DNA of 64,000 nucleotides from Tethybacter castelli (GTDB taxonomy: Bacteria; Pseudomonadota; Gammaproteobacteria; Tethybacterales; Tethybacteraceae), in NCBI GenBank assembly GCA_036679665.1, contig JAZHEJ010000040.1:62001-126000 (forward strand), given 5' to 3'. Below the pieces are notes generated by a model that was given only the letters and a program-made list of their open reading frames with translations, was not told where the DNA came from and made no database searches. Of the stretch, positions 9,080 through 18,809 are shown one piece after another (the stretch's first letter is position 1; each line of letters starts with the position of its first letter). The translations under genes were made by a program, and so were the position numbers.

Positions 9080-9877
9080 GTGAGTTTACTTGCAGACAAA
9101 AAAATCCTGGTTACTGGAATCCTAAATCAGTACTCAATCGCTTATGCGATTGCCCGTACTGTAGTCGAGCAAGGTGGAAAATTGGCGTTAACATACCAAA
9201 ATAACGAACGCTTGCGCGAGAAGGTTGGCCGATTAGCTGCTAAAGATTTTCCTAATGCGTCGCTATTACCGCTAGACGTGGCCTCAGACCAGCAATGTGA
9301 CGCGATGTTTGCCTCCTTGCAAGAACAGTGGTCGGAACTCGATGGGTTGGTTCATTCAGTGGCCTTTGCTCCGCGTGAAGCCCTGATCGGCAACTACCAT
9401 GAAAATACCTCCCGTGAAGCATTCGGCACCGCATTAGACATCAGCGCTTTCTCGCTTACCGCACTTGCGCAACGTGCCGCTAAAATGATGTCGCCCGGTG
9501 CAAGCATGGTTACATTGACCTATCTAGGTTCAAACCGCGCCATCCCTAACTACAATGTCATGGGCATTGCCAAAGCGGCACTGGAAAGTTCAGTGCGCTA
9601 TCTTGCCGGTAGTTTAGGCCCTAGCCACATCCGCGTTAATGCGATATCTGCTGGACCGATAAAAACCCTGGCTTCGTCAGGAATATCAGGGATCGGTGAA
9701 ATGCTCAAAGGAGTTGCTGCGCAAGCGGCGCTACAGCGCAATATCACTCGCGAAGAAGTTGCAGCTGCCGCTGCTTTTTTACTTAGTGACATGGCTTCTG
9801 GCATTACCGGAGAAATTCTGCATGTTGATGCGGGCTTTAACTTTATGTCCGGCAATAGCCAAAAGATAAGTGAGTAG
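9080..9877 (+). CDS. fabI: Enoyl-[acyl-carrier-protein] reductase (NADH), FabI type
   Basis: Last step of each fatty-acid elongation cycle, and the classical triclosan target. The 265 residues show the N-terminal nucleotide-binding turn ILVTGILNQYSIAYAIA, the FabI-specific pair Tyr148 (LTYLGS) and Tyr158 with Lys165 (Y-x6-K), and the SAGPIKTLASSGI segment. The start is GTG at 9080, which gives MSLLADKKILVTG like other FabI proteins. FabI next to ppiD is an arrangement I recall from Pseudomonas. Confidence 0.96.
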   Translation: MSLLADKKILVTGILNQYSIAYAIARTVVEQGGKLALTYQNNERLREKVGRLAAKDFPNASLLPLDVASDQQCDAMFASLQEQWSELDGLVHSVAFAPREALIGNYHENTSREAFGTALDISAFSLTALAQRAAKMMSPGASMVTLTYLGSNRAIPNYNVMGIAKAALESSVRYLAGSLGPSHIRVNAISAGPIKTLASSGISGIGEMLKGVAAQAALQRNITREEVAAAAAFLLSDMASGITGEILHVDAGFNFMSGNSQKISE

Positions 9878-9889
9878 CTTCGCTCCCAA

Positions 9890-11863
9890 CTAGCTATCAA
9901 CGTTGTCGGTATCGGTATTGACCGAGTATTCACGATCCGCGGAAAGCTCTGTTAGCAAACCGTCTATCAACACAAGCGATTCACTTTGAGCGACTGAACC
10001 GCCGATCACTTCAAGCAATTGTTCATCAGATTCTCCGGTTTCAATATTCTCAATCCGATACACTAACAAAGCTTCATCTGCCATGGAGTAATTCATCAAG
10101 TATGCCGGTATACTTAAACCAATTATGTTTTGACCAACGAACAACAGGTTCCGGTCAATATCAGGAATCTCCGCGGGCAGTTCTCCGTAGCGAGGTATTT
10201 CAATTAAAGGATTGTCATCAAAATCAAATACTATTTCCTGCTCGCTTGGCCTAAGCGCAGTTGAATCGGCAGCGGCAACATTCTCATCTAGCGTATCCGG
10301 TAGCGTTACAGTCAAATCATCAATCGTATTTTCGTTGTCGGTTTCCCCGACAAGTTCGCGCAACTTGGCTTCGACCATGCTACTGATACGTAATATTTCC
10401 GATTCGCGGGCCGCAGCGACGCGGACTTGCTCTTTTACGTCGCTGAGTTCCTCAACCCGTGCCGGCTCATGTTCAATTGCACGAATCACCACGTAGCCAC
10501 CATCTTCCAGGGTCAATAATTCAGAATTATTACCACTTTCCAACAACACGTTGTCAAATGCTGTAGCAAAGATCTGTTCATTAGAAAATGGAGCAGGTAA
10601 GCTATCGATTTCGCTTACCGCTGATATCCACTCAGTCTGCCGCAATTCAATCTCTAGCTGTTGCGCTGTGTCAGACAGCTGTTCTACCTCCTCAACAATC
10701 AAGTCGCTTAGTCTATCGGCGATACCGGCCACTATGGTATCAGCCTCGAACTTCCGCACATCCTCGAGCAACTCCTCGCGTATATCTTCAAAGTTATCGA
10801 CTTGAGCACCGATTGCGCCGGTGATCATAAAAACCTGCCATCCGTCTCCGACCGCAAACGGGCCAACCACCTCGCCGATTTCAGAATCAAATATTTCCGT
10901 GGCAATCTGCGCGTCTAAATCCTCGCGGGTTAAAAAACCCAAATCACCGCCTGCTCCTCTACTACCGATATCCAACGAGCGTTCACGCGCGAGCGTCGCG
11001 AAATCCGCGCCGGAAGCTATCTCTTCCAAAGCGGTGTTAGCCTCCTGCTCAGTCGCCACTTCGAGCAAACTTAGTTGTAACTCTTCGTTGGTTGTGGCTA
11101 GCGCGCTACGTTTTTCATGCTCAGCCCTAAGTTGTTGTTCATCGATTTGCACCTGATCCAAATACTCTTCCGGTACAAGCCAGATATATTCAAATTTGGC
11201 TCGTGTGGGAATTTCGTAATCAGCCGAATTTGTGTTGTAATAATTGTTCAATTGCTCTTCAGATAATTCGACCGCGGCAAGAGTAGTATCACTTAAATCG
11301 ACCGGTACGCTAACTTGACGTACAAAACGCGTTTCGCCACGAAAATTTGCTAGCTGTTCGGATATCTGCGGTACTTCTATCGCCGCTCCAACAAATATGT
11401 TTTCAACTTTGCTTACCGCGAGATTTTCGCGAACCTGTGCCAAAAAAAATTGCGGATCAGAAACCAAAGCGCTAAAACGATCCGGCGCATATGCGCCGTC
11501 AACGCTAAAGCGGCTATCAGCACGAACCGAAGCTTCAACCTCCTGATCCTGGGCAACAAGTCCGATTTCATGCACCATATCCACCATTAAAAAACGTTCA
11601 AGAAACTGCTCTATTACCCGTGCCCGAACAAGTTCATTTTGCTGTACACCTAGTTCTCCAGGGTCAATACCAAATTGTTCTGCCAATCTTTGCAGTTCTT
11701 GTTCCACATAATAGTTAAACTCAGCCTCACTCAACGATAATTCGCCCACCGTCAACGCGGGGCGGTCGATAGTAGAGGTGTCGTGATTCAGCGATCCATA
11801 CATTACCAGCGGCAAGGCAACCAACACCACGCCTATCGTGCGAAGAGTCTTTTTATTAAACAT
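9890..11863 (-). CDS. ppiD: PpiD-like periplasmic chaperone / parvulin-domain protein
   Basis: Inner-membrane-anchored periplasmic folding factor, 657 residues. One hydrophobic anchor lies near residues 10-24 (TIGVVLVALPLVMYG), then a SurA-like helical domain (LSEAEFNYYVEQELQRLAEQFG to about 170), then a parvulin rotamase-like domain near 260-360 with the family stretch GGDLGFLTREDLD. The rest is a long acidic C-terminal region. The protein is unusually rich in Glu and Asp. Sequence is diverged from E. coli PpiD; the position next to hupB supports the call. It converges with fabI (12-base gap). Confidence 0.85.
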   Translation of the reverse strand: MFNKKTLRTIGVVLVALPLVMYGSLNHDTSTIDRPALTVGELSLSEAEFNYYVEQELQRLAEQFGIDPGELGVQQNELVRARVIEQFLERFLMVDMVHEIGLVAQDQEVEASVRADSRFSVDGAYAPDRFSALVSDPQFFLAQVRENLAVSKVENIFVGAAIEVPQISEQLANFRGETRFVRQVSVPVDLSDTTLAAVELSEEQLNNYYNTNSADYEIPTRAKFEYIWLVPEEYLDQVQIDEQQLRAEHEKRSALATTNEELQLSLLEVATEQEANTALEEIASGADFATLARERSLDIGSRGAGGDLGFLTREDLDAQIATEIFDSEIGEVVGPFAVGDGWQVFMITGAIGAQVDNFEDIREELLEDVRKFEADTIVAGIADRLSDLIVEEVEQLSDTAQQLEIELRQTEWISAVSEIDSLPAPFSNEQIFATAFDNVLLESGNNSELLTLEDGGYVVIRAIEHEPARVEELSDVKEQVRVAAARESEILRISSMVEAKLRELVGETDNENTIDDLTVTLPDTLDENVAAADSTALRPSEQEIVFDFDDNPLIEIPRYGELPAEIPDIDRNLLFVGQNIIGLSIPAYLMNYSMADEALLVYRIENIETGESDEQLLEVIGGSVAQSESLVLIDGLLTELSADREYSVNTDTDNVDS

Positions 11864-11937
11864 AATTAGTTGCTAGCCGATAAATAACAATATATACAAC
11901 GACAACCTGTATTTATAAGAACCGTAACGATCTTTAG

Positions 11938-12015
11938 TGGCGGAGCTGACGGGACTCGAACCCGCGACCTTCGGCGTGACAAGCCGACACTCTAACCAAA
12001 CTGAGCTACAGCTCC
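11938..12015 (-). tRNA. tRNA-Asp (anticodon GTC)
   Basis: The minus strand shows acceptor arms GGAGCTG and CAGCTCC, D-arm TAGCTCAGTTTGGTTAGAG, anticodon loop TTGTCAC read as GTC, T-loop GTTCGAGTC, discriminator G and an encoded CCA at 11938-11940. It lies 53 bases after the tRNA-Val gene in the direction of transcription, between hupB and ppiD. Confidence 0.95.
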
Positions 12016-12068
12016 AAGCACAATAAAGATAATTGCGCAGACTGGTTACCCAGCCCAATAACTAGGGG

Positions 12069-12140
12069 TGGGTGCTGAGAGAATCGAACTCCCGACCCTC
12101 GCCGTGTAAAGGCGATGCTCTACCGCTGAGCTAAGCACCC
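12069..12140 (-). tRNA. tRNA-Val (anticodon TAC), CCA not encoded
   Basis: The minus strand shows acceptor arms GGGTGCT and AGCACCC, D-arm TAGCTCAGCGGTAGAGC, anticodon loop TTTACAC read as TAC, T-loop GTTCGATTC and discriminator A. The next three bases are CCC rather than CCA, so the tail must be added by the CCA-adding enzyme encoded at 61125-62345. It sits 32 bases downstream of the HU gene. Confidence 0.94.
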
Positions 12141-12172
12141 CGACAAGCGATAATCGGGGAGCCTGGTTTAGG

Positions 12173-12445
12173 CTATTTGACTGCGTCTTTAAGACCTTTC
12201 CCAGCCTTGAACTTAGGCGAGAACTGTGCTTTGATCTTGATCTTTTCACCTGTCTTGGGATTGTGGCCAATACGCGCACTACGCTTGACTGCCTGGAAAG
12301 TCCCGAAACCCACTATAGCTACCGAGTCTTTCTTTTTCAGTGCCTTGGTGATTTCGGAAAAAACCGTATCCACGACGCTTTTCACCTTCGTCGCCGGCAA
12401 ACCGGTGGATTTCACCACTCGTTCTATTAATTCTCCTTTGGTCAT
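12173..12445 (-). CDS. hupB: DNA-binding protein HU
   Basis: Histone-like DNA-bending protein, 90 residues, full length. It begins MTKGELIERVVKSTGLP and holds the family signature GFGTFQAVKRSARIGHNPKTG, whose arms insert into the minor groove, ending KFKAGKGLKDAVK. A clear GAGGAG ribosome site lies 6 bases before the ATG. The 81-base gap to lon probably holds its own promoter (a TATAGT-like element is visible). The beta designation follows its position next to lon. Confidence 0.95.
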   Translation of the reverse strand: MTKGELIERVVKSTGLPATKVKSVVDTVFSEITKALKKKDSVAIVGFGTFQAVKRSARIGHNPKTGEKIKIKAQFSPKFKAGKGLKDAVK

Positions 12446-12526
12446 AATTACTCCTCGGTTTTATGGGGTAGATTAATATGAGACTATACGACTAGCTCAG
12501 AACGCATTCTAGCACAACTAACCAAT

Positions 12527-14968
12527 CTAATGCGCTTTGGCAACAGTTGTGCCCTTTTCGCTCGTCACAGACTTCTTGATTGCTAACGCAGAAACCTTGC
12601 TGGATTTAGCCTGCGCAGGTGAATGTACCAGTACTGAACGCAACACTTCTGACACATTGCGTACCAGTACAAATTCGATATCTCGCTTGAGCTCGTCTGG
12701 CAACTCAGCAAGCAGGCGCGTATCATCATAGGGCATGATAATCTGCTTGATTTTATTGCGTTGCGCATCCATCACAGTGGCTTTGTATTCAGAATAATAT
12801 TCTGACGATATGACATCGCCGCGTAAATTTATTTCGCCAAGCAACGCGGTGGCTGCTTTAATCGGCGTGTTGGTGAAGACCGAAGCAAGCAAAGCGAAAA
12901 GACTCATGCCAAGCGCGCCATAGGGATGTTGAGCTTGGTTCTGAAAATGCACATGTACCTGCTTTTTTTCAGCAAAGTCAGCTGGCAAGCCCAATGCGCG
13001 GTGCCGCTCCTGCAACAGGCTCATCGAGACTTTGGCCAGCGCGGAAATTTCCTTTACTCCTTTGGTTATCCCGGTCAATTCGACGCTGCTTTTGCAAGAA
13101 GCGAACGTTACCGCTTCCATCGGACATACCCCGTGTCCGTAAATCATTCCGTTCGCATAGCCCACTTTGTTACGCCCGGGAACCCTAAACGTTGAATAAT
13201 AAGCTGGCACCTCCAACAGGTTCTTGAGGCGCGACATGGTAACCGTGGCCGGTTTGGTAGATTTTACTTTGGCCACCGCCTGCTCGGTAACAAGCTTGCG
13301 ACAGATTTTAGCCAAACTACGCTCCAAGTTACGCACACCGGGCTCATGGGTGTAGTCGCGAATTATTTCGCTCAAAATATTGTCGGAAAAACGTACATCC
13401 TTAGTTTCTAATCCATGTTCGCGCAACTGTTTAGGAATCAAATGTTTTTTCGCGATCTCAAGTTTTTCCTTATCGGTATAGCCGGGCAGGCGAATAATCT
13501 CTAGACGGTCGTAAAGCGCCTCAGGAAGATGCGATACCCAATTCGCTGTCGCAATAAACATTACTTCAGACAAATCGAATTCAACTTCAACATACTGGTC
13601 TACAAAACGCACATTCTGTTCCGGGTCGAGTACCTCAAGCAACGCGGCCGCCGGATCGCCGTGAAATCCTGAACCACTGACTAGTTTGTCAAACTCGTCG
13701 AGCATGAAAACCGGATTACGCACCTTGGCCTTAGCCATGGCTTTGAGAATACGCCCCGGCATTGAAGCGACATAGGTTTTACGATGCCCGCGTATCGCCG
13801 CCTCTTCGTGAACCCCGCCCAACGATACGCGCACGAACTCGCGGCCAGTGGCTCGCGCAATCGATAAGCCTAGCGAAGTTTTGCCCACCCCGGGTGGGCC
13901 CACAAAACACAGCACTGATCCTTTAGGTTTGCCGATGCGCCTTTGTACCGCAAGATACTCGTGGATCCGATCCTTGATCTTGCTAAGACCGTAGTGGTCT
14001 TCGTCCAAAATTTCCTGCGCCTTGTGCAAATCGAAATTCAATTCGGTGCGTTTTTTCCAAGGCAGCCCGATCAAGGTCTCCACATAGGTGCGAAGTACCG
14101 AAGATTCAGGGGACATGGGTGCGCTATTGGCCATACGGTCCAAATCGGCCAAACATTTGGCCTTTGCAGTTTTAGACATCCCCGCAGCTTCTACCTTGGA
14201 ACGCATTTCGTCAATCTCTGAACCTTCACCTTCGAGCTCTTCTTGAATGGCTTTGGCGTGCTCGCTCAAATGAAATTCATTGTGGGTCTTTTCCATCTGC
14301 TGTTTGACACGCCTGCGGATCTGCCGCTCGGTCTTACCACGCTCAATCATTCGCGCCAAATATTCGACAAGCATTTGCGATCGTTCCGATACTCTTATTT
14401 CTTCAAGAAACAGCTGGCAAAATTCAGCATCGTCTTTGCCCGCTACCGCCAACGCCAAATAGTCAAGGAAATTAGAAAAATCCTTGATCGCTTCGGCACT
14501 ACGCATCGACTCCAAAGTAATGAAATCACTGGTGTGCTTTGCCAGCTTGCGTAACTGGCGAAAGAGCATGCGTCGCATCGCCACTTCGGTGTTATGATCC
14601 GGATAGTCGACATTTTGCAAGATTTCGTAGGTGCAAACCAGCAAATCGGCGTCCGGCTCATTTCGAACTTCTTTGATTCGGCATCGGTGTTGCCCGGTTA
14701 AAATTACTTTGTATTGGCCGTTGGCTAACTCAAAGCTTTGCATGATTTCGGCTAAACAACCGATTGTTTCGCCATATGTGATGTCATCCTGATCGGCTTG
14801 ACTGCGAGCTACCAGCATGACCTTTTCGCCAAATTTGTCGGCTTTAGCGATAACTTGGGCAGCCTTGGCATCCTCTATTTGGATCTGGCGAGAATTTTCC
14901 GGCAACACCAGCTCGTTATAGTTAGCCAGCGGCAACAACGGTATCTTCTCGAGCTTCAATTTGGCCAT
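12527..14968 (-). CDS. Lon-family AAA+ protein with degenerate protease site (second tandem copy)
   Basis: An 813-residue Lon paralogue: N-terminal LON substrate domain, coiled-coil region, AAA+ module with intact Walker A (GPPGVGKTSLG) and Walker B (FMLDEFDKL), and a C-terminal protease-like domain. Aligned by eye with the neighbouring Lon, whose Ser, Thr and Lys keep the spacing of E. coli Ser679, Thr704 and Lys722, this copy has Ala685, Leu710 and Tyr728. The GG-x-x-x-K motif is replaced by SSEYYSEYK. It should therefore bind and hydrolyse ATP but not cleave peptides. It starts 2 bases after the stop of the intact copy (TGA-CA-ATG), so production is coupled. The tail is rich in Ser, Lys and Ala. 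It could act as an unfoldase, adaptor or mixed-hexamer partner; none of this is tested. Confidence 0.88.
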   Translation of the reverse strand: MAKLKLEKIPLLPLANYNELVLPENSRQIQIEDAKAAQVIAKADKFGEKVMLVARSQADQDDITYGETIGCLAEIMQSFELANGQYKVILTGQHRCRIKEVRNEPDADLLVCTYEILQNVDYPDHNTEVAMRRMLFRQLRKLAKHTSDFITLESMRSAEAIKDFSNFLDYLALAVAGKDDAEFCQLFLEEIRVSERSQMLVEYLARMIERGKTERQIRRRVKQQMEKTHNEFHLSEHAKAIQEELEGEGSEIDEMRSKVEAAGMSKTAKAKCLADLDRMANSAPMSPESSVLRTYVETLIGLPWKKRTELNFDLHKAQEILDEDHYGLSKIKDRIHEYLAVQRRIGKPKGSVLCFVGPPGVGKTSLGLSIARATGREFVRVSLGGVHEEAAIRGHRKTYVASMPGRILKAMAKAKVRNPVFMLDEFDKLVSGSGFHGDPAAALLEVLDPEQNVRFVDQYVEVEFDLSEVMFIATANWVSHLPEALYDRLEIIRLPGYTDKEKLEIAKKHLIPKQLREHGLETKDVRFSDNILSEIIRDYTHEPGVRNLERSLAKICRKLVTEQAVAKVKSTKPATVTMSRLKNLLEVPAYYSTFRVPGRNKVGYANGMIYGHGVCPMEAVTFASCKSSVELTGITKGVKEISALAKVSMSLLQERHRALGLPADFAEKKQVHVHFQNQAQHPYGALGMSLFALLASVFTNTPIKAATALLGEINLRGDVISSEYYSEYKATVMDAQRNKIKQIIMPYDDTRLLAELPDELKRDIEFVLVRNVSEVLRSVLVHSPAQAKSSKVSALAIKKSVTSEKGTTVAKAH

Positions 14969-14970
14969 TG

Positions 14971-17427
14971 TCAGTGTCTTATCGGCGCGGAGGACTCGGC
15001 CGATTTAGTAGCCAAACGAGAGGGTACCTGGATGGCCTTTTTCCGCGACGAACGTTTGGTCGGCAGGCGTAACAGCGCATGTCGCAAAGTTTCTTCGACA
15101 TTGCGTACCGGTATGACCTCAAGTTCCGCCCTTATATCTTCGGGAATTTCCGTAAGCTCCCTTATCTGCACTTGCGGGATGAGCACTCTGGCAATCCGCT
15201 CACGCCACGCTCCGACTAATTTGGCGCGCAATCCTCCTACCGCACAGGCTTCGCCGCGCAAATTAACCGCGCCGGTCATGGCGGTGTCGGTACGCATCGG
15301 TATGTCATTTAGCACTGAAACCAAAAGCGTAAACAAAGCTAAACCGTTGGAATTACCTTCATGCGCAATGTCGATATAAGGATAATGGATATGCACTTGA
15401 TTGGTATTTAAAAACTCCGGATCAAGACCGTATTTGGACGGGTTTGCTTTCAAAATCGACAATGCCGCGTCTATCGATTGCTCAATATGCGGTTTTAAAT
15501 TGCCGGTCTTTTTGACGCCTTTGCCAGGCATGCACAACGCATCGATCTGATGCACGATGCCTTCCCAATCGTTCGCAACAGCCAAACCATTTACGATACC
15601 CACCTTGTCAGTACGCTTTAACGCATGAAAAACCATTGGTGCACCAAGTAACGTAGGCAACTTCGCTTTGGTAATTCTGGTGGTTTTGTGCACCTGTTTG
15701 GTGACAGGTTTACTTTCTTCAGTTTTGAGATCCTGGGCGAGAACCGTCTTGCGACATAACTTGGCAATCAGTCGTTCTAGATTTCTCACTCCAGCTTCTT
15801 TGGTGTAATCGCGAATCAAACGCATGATGATTTCATCGCTTAATAACAGTTCCTTTGACTCCATGCCGCTCGCGACAATTTGTTTGGGAAGCAAATGTTG
15901 TTTGGCGATTTCCAGTTTCTCGCGATCGGTATAACCTGGGATTTCAATAATTTCCAGGCGGTCGCGCAACGCGCCGTACATCTTTGAACTTGAATTGGCC
16001 GTCCCGATAAACAAAACTTCAGAAAGGTTGTAGTCCACCTCCGTGTATTGATCCACGAACTGGTGATTTTGTTCCGGATCAATTACTTCAAGCAACGCTG
16101 CCATCGGATCGCCGGACATGCTGACATTGAGTTTGTCCATTTCATCCAGCATAAATACCGGATTGACCACTTTAGCCTCAGACATCGCCTTCAGTATCCG
16201 CCCAGGCATTGACGCGACATAGGTTCTGCGATGTCCGCGAATTGTTGCCTCGTCGTGAACCCCGCCCAACGCAAGCCGAACGAACACTCGTCCGGTCGCA
16301 CGGGCAATCGATTGGCCAAGCGAGGTCTTACCGACACCCGGCGGTCCTAAAAAACACATAACCGAACCGCGATTATGTTTTACCTTCTGTTGTACGGCCA
16401 GGTACTCGATAATCCGGTCTTTGACCTTGTCAAGGCCTTTATGGTCTTCATCCAATACCTGTCGCGCATATCGCAGGTCGTGTTTGATCTCTGAGCGTTC
16501 CTGCCACGGCAAGCCCAGCAAAACATCAATGTAGGTGCGAATTACCGATGCCTCAGGGCTAAGCGGCGTCATGGTCGCGAGGCGTCCGATTTCGGTCATG
16601 CATCGCTTCATGGCGTCCTCGCCCATGCCCGATTCGCGCACCTTCTGCCTTAATTGTCCGATATCATGCTGACCGCCATCCCCCAGCGCTTTTTGAATTG
16701 ACGCGGCGCGCTCTTTTAGATAGTCATTGCGGTGATCGCGATTCTTATCGGTGACCCGGTCGTGCATCTCAGTTACCAGACGATTGATTACAGTCTCGCG
16801 CGACAATCGTTCAAGCAGGTAGTTAGCGCGTTCGTTAACTGAAGATAATTCTAAAATTGCCTGCAAATCCGCATTGTTAAGTTCCGTTGCCGTTGCGATA
16901 TGATCAATCATATAGCTCAGATCAACGGAGCCTTCACCAGGCTTTTGGTCGGCAAATCTGCCTACTATGCCAACCGCTTTCGGATTGTTCTTGCTCGCAA
17001 CGACAAGATCCTCCATATACTGTTTGGTTTTTGCCGCGTCGGGCCAATCAGTATTCTGAATTATCCGATAGCGGCACAGTTGCATTTCCGAAGTACTATC
17101 AAACACCACTTCTTCAATGTGTACTCTTGAGATGCCGGTAACATCGACTTTTTTAGCGCCCTCTTCCGTTGAAGCAATCACCCCCAATTTGGCAAGACAT
17201 CCGACCTTGTATAAATCTTCGCTTGCCGGTTGATCAGTAAGTTCATCTCGCTGGGTTACGAATACAACTCGATTATCATAATTGTCCGCTTGTTCCAAAG
17301 CGGCCAAAGAATGAGGCCTGCCCACATATAAAGGACGGCGCAAGCGCGGAAAGATGACAACATCCCGTAACGCCATCATCGGCGCTTCATGCACAGCGCT
17401 AGGAGGGAAACTACCCGGAGTCGTCAT
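14971..17427 (-). CDS. lon: ATP-dependent Lon protease (intact copy)
   Basis: Hexameric cytosolic protease for damaged and regulatory proteins, 818 residues. The LON domain begins near residue 16 (MMALRDVVIFPRLRRPLYVG). The AAA+ module has Walker A GPPGVGKTSLG and Walker B FMLDEMDKL. The protease domain keeps Ser693 and Lys736 (43 residues apart, as in E. coli Ser679/Lys722) and Thr718. The Ser context is EGNSNG rather than the usual DGPSAG, an unusual change. The C-terminal tail is basic and Ser-rich. It lies 113 bases downstream of clpX and directly upstream of a second, degenerate lon. Confidence 0.93.
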   Translation of the reverse strand: MTTPGSFPPSAVHEAPMMALRDVVIFPRLRRPLYVGRPHSLAALEQADNYDNRVVFVTQRDELTDQPASEDLYKVGCLAKLGVIASTEEGAKKVDVTGISRVHIEEVVFDSTSEMQLCRYRIIQNTDWPDAAKTKQYMEDLVVASKNNPKAVGIVGRFADQKPGEGSVDLSYMIDHIATATELNNADLQAILELSSVNERANYLLERLSRETVINRLVTEMHDRVTDKNRDHRNDYLKERAASIQKALGDGGQHDIGQLRQKVRESGMGEDAMKRCMTEIGRLATMTPLSPEASVIRTYIDVLLGLPWQERSEIKHDLRYARQVLDEDHKGLDKVKDRIIEYLAVQQKVKHNRGSVMCFLGPPGVGKTSLGQSIARATGRVFVRLALGGVHDEATIRGHRRTYVASMPGRILKAMSEAKVVNPVFMLDEMDKLNVSMSGDPMAALLEVIDPEQNHQFVDQYTEVDYNLSEVLFIGTANSSSKMYGALRDRLEIIEIPGYTDREKLEIAKQHLLPKQIVASGMESKELLLSDEIIMRLIRDYTKEAGVRNLERLIAKLCRKTVLAQDLKTEESKPVTKQVHKTTRITKAKLPTLLGAPMVFHALKRTDKVGIVNGLAVANDWEGIVHQIDALCMPGKGVKKTGNLKPHIEQSIDAALSILKANPSKYGLDPEFLNTNQVHIHYPYIDIAHEGNSNGLALFTLLVSVLNDIPMRTDTAMTGAVNLRGEACAVGGLRAKLVGAWRERIARVLIPQVQIRELTEIPEDIRAELEVIPVRNVEETLRHALLRLPTKRSSRKKAIQVPSRLATKSAESSAPIRH

Positions 17428-17540
17428 TTTGGTCTATTTGAATAAATATGTTATCTCACTCTGATGGAAAATACCAAGAATAAGTTTAGCAGAGTTTCAA
17501 TATTCCAATATTTGTAGTTGCAAAGAGTAAAAATCAAGGG

Positions 17541-18809
17541 TCAGCGGCTTCTTGCCGCCTTCTTTTTACGGACATAGGGCTTAAAACATGGCTTGGTCTC
17601 ACCCAAGATAGCCTTGTCATCAATGATAATTTCCCCCTCTTGGTCGCGCGCCAGAGTCGGTACGGTAAAAAACGAATCAAGTAAGCAACGTTCAAGAATG
17701 GAACGTAATCCCCGAGCTCCGGTCCTGCGCTCATGCGCCAACTTGGCTAAAGTGCGAATTGCCGACGCTTTAAAATCAAGCTCGACGTTTTCCATCGCGA
17801 ATAATTGTGAATACTGCCTGAATAAAGAATCTTTGGGATCTTTGAACACGCTGATCAGATCATTAACATTCAACGGAAGCAAAGGAGCTATCACCGGCAA
17901 ACGTCCCACCAACTCAGGGATCAGGCCGAATTTAATCAGATCATCCGGCTCAACTTGTAGCAATGTTTCACTATTGCTAGAGATCTGATCGGATTTTTCT
18001 CCCAATGTCGCAGAAAAACCGATACCGCTAGTATCCATCCGCTTGGCGATTATGTTAATTAATCCGTCAAAAGCCCCGCCGCAAATAAACAAAATGCTTG
18101 ACGTATCAATGGTAACCGTTTCTTGGTTAGGGTGCTTGCGGCCGCCTTGCGGATGGACAGACACGGCGGCTCCTTCGATCAGCTTGAGCAATGCTTGTTG
18201 CACTCCTTCTCCTGACACATCGCGGGTGATTGAAGGATTGTCTCCCATGCGCGCGATCTTGTCAATTTCGTCGATGTAAACTATGCCGCGTTCAGCTTGG
18301 CTAATCTGGTGATCGGCGCGCTGAAGCAATTTTTGGATGATATTTTCAACATCCTCACCCACATATCCTGCCTCGGTCAAACTAGTCGCGTCCGCGATGA
18401 CAAACGGTACCTTCAAAAAACGCGCCAAAGTCTGAGCTAATAAGGTCTTGCCGGAACCTGTCGGGCCGATGAGTAAAATATTGGTTTTACTCAATTCACC
18501 GCCGCCGAGATTTGCGTTGTTGATACGCTTGTAGTGGTTGTAAACAGCAACCGCGAGAACTTTTTTGGCATGGTGCTGGCCCACCACATAGTCGTCAAAC
18601 TGGGCGTTGATCTCCTCGGGAATCGGTAAGTTTTCGAAGTCAAAAACGAAGTCCTTGGCGATTTTCTGGCGTAACAAGTCGGTGCAGTCCTTAATGCATT
18701 GATCGCAAATGAGAGCGTTGTCGCCTCCGATCATGGTGCGCACCATGCTGCGCGACTTGCCGCAAAATGAACATCTGCTTTCTTTGGGTAAATTTCTACT
18801 TGCGGGCAT
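17541..18809 (-). CDS. clpX: ATP-dependent Clp protease ATP-binding subunit ClpX
   Basis: AAA+ unfoldase that feeds ClpP. The ATG at 18809 (MPASRNLPKESRCSFCGKS) gives about 422 residues with the zinc-binding domain (CSFC near residue 13 and CDQC near 37), Walker A GPTGSGKTLLAQ, Walker B IVYIDEIDKI and the sensor region TGARGLRSILE. The C-terminus is basic (RKKKAARSR). The open frame extends upstream, but only over clpP; the chosen start already overlaps the clpP stop by 14 bases. Confidence 0.96.
   Translation of the reverse strand: MPASRNLPKESRCSFCGKSRSMVRTMIGGDNALICDQCIKDCTDLLRQKIAKDFVFDFENLPIPEEINAQFDDYVVGQHHAKKVLAVAVYNHYKRINNANLGGGELSKTNILLIGPTGSGKTLLAQTLARFLKVPFVIADATSLTEAGYVGEDVENIIQKLLQRADHQISQAERGIVYIDEIDKIARMGDNPSITRDVSGEGVQQALLKLIEGAAVSVHPQGGRKHPNQETVTIDTSSILFICGGAFDGLINIIAKRMDTSGIGFSATLGEKSDQISSNSETLLQVEPDDLIKFGLIPELVGRLPVIAPLLPLNVNDLISVFKDPKDSLFRQYSQLFAMENVELDFKASAIRTLAKLAHERRTGARGLRSILERCLLDSFFTVPTLARDQEGEIIIDDKAILGETKPCFKPYVRKKKAARSR

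Noticed and set aside
12046..12279. Open frame overlapping the tRNA-Val gene and the HU 3' end.
   Set aside because: It merely reads through the tRNA and HU in another frame.
12527..14968. Second lon as a pseudogene.
   Set aside because: It is full length, without stops or frameshifts, with intact nucleotide-binding motifs and tight spacing to the intact lon; only catalytic residues are changed.
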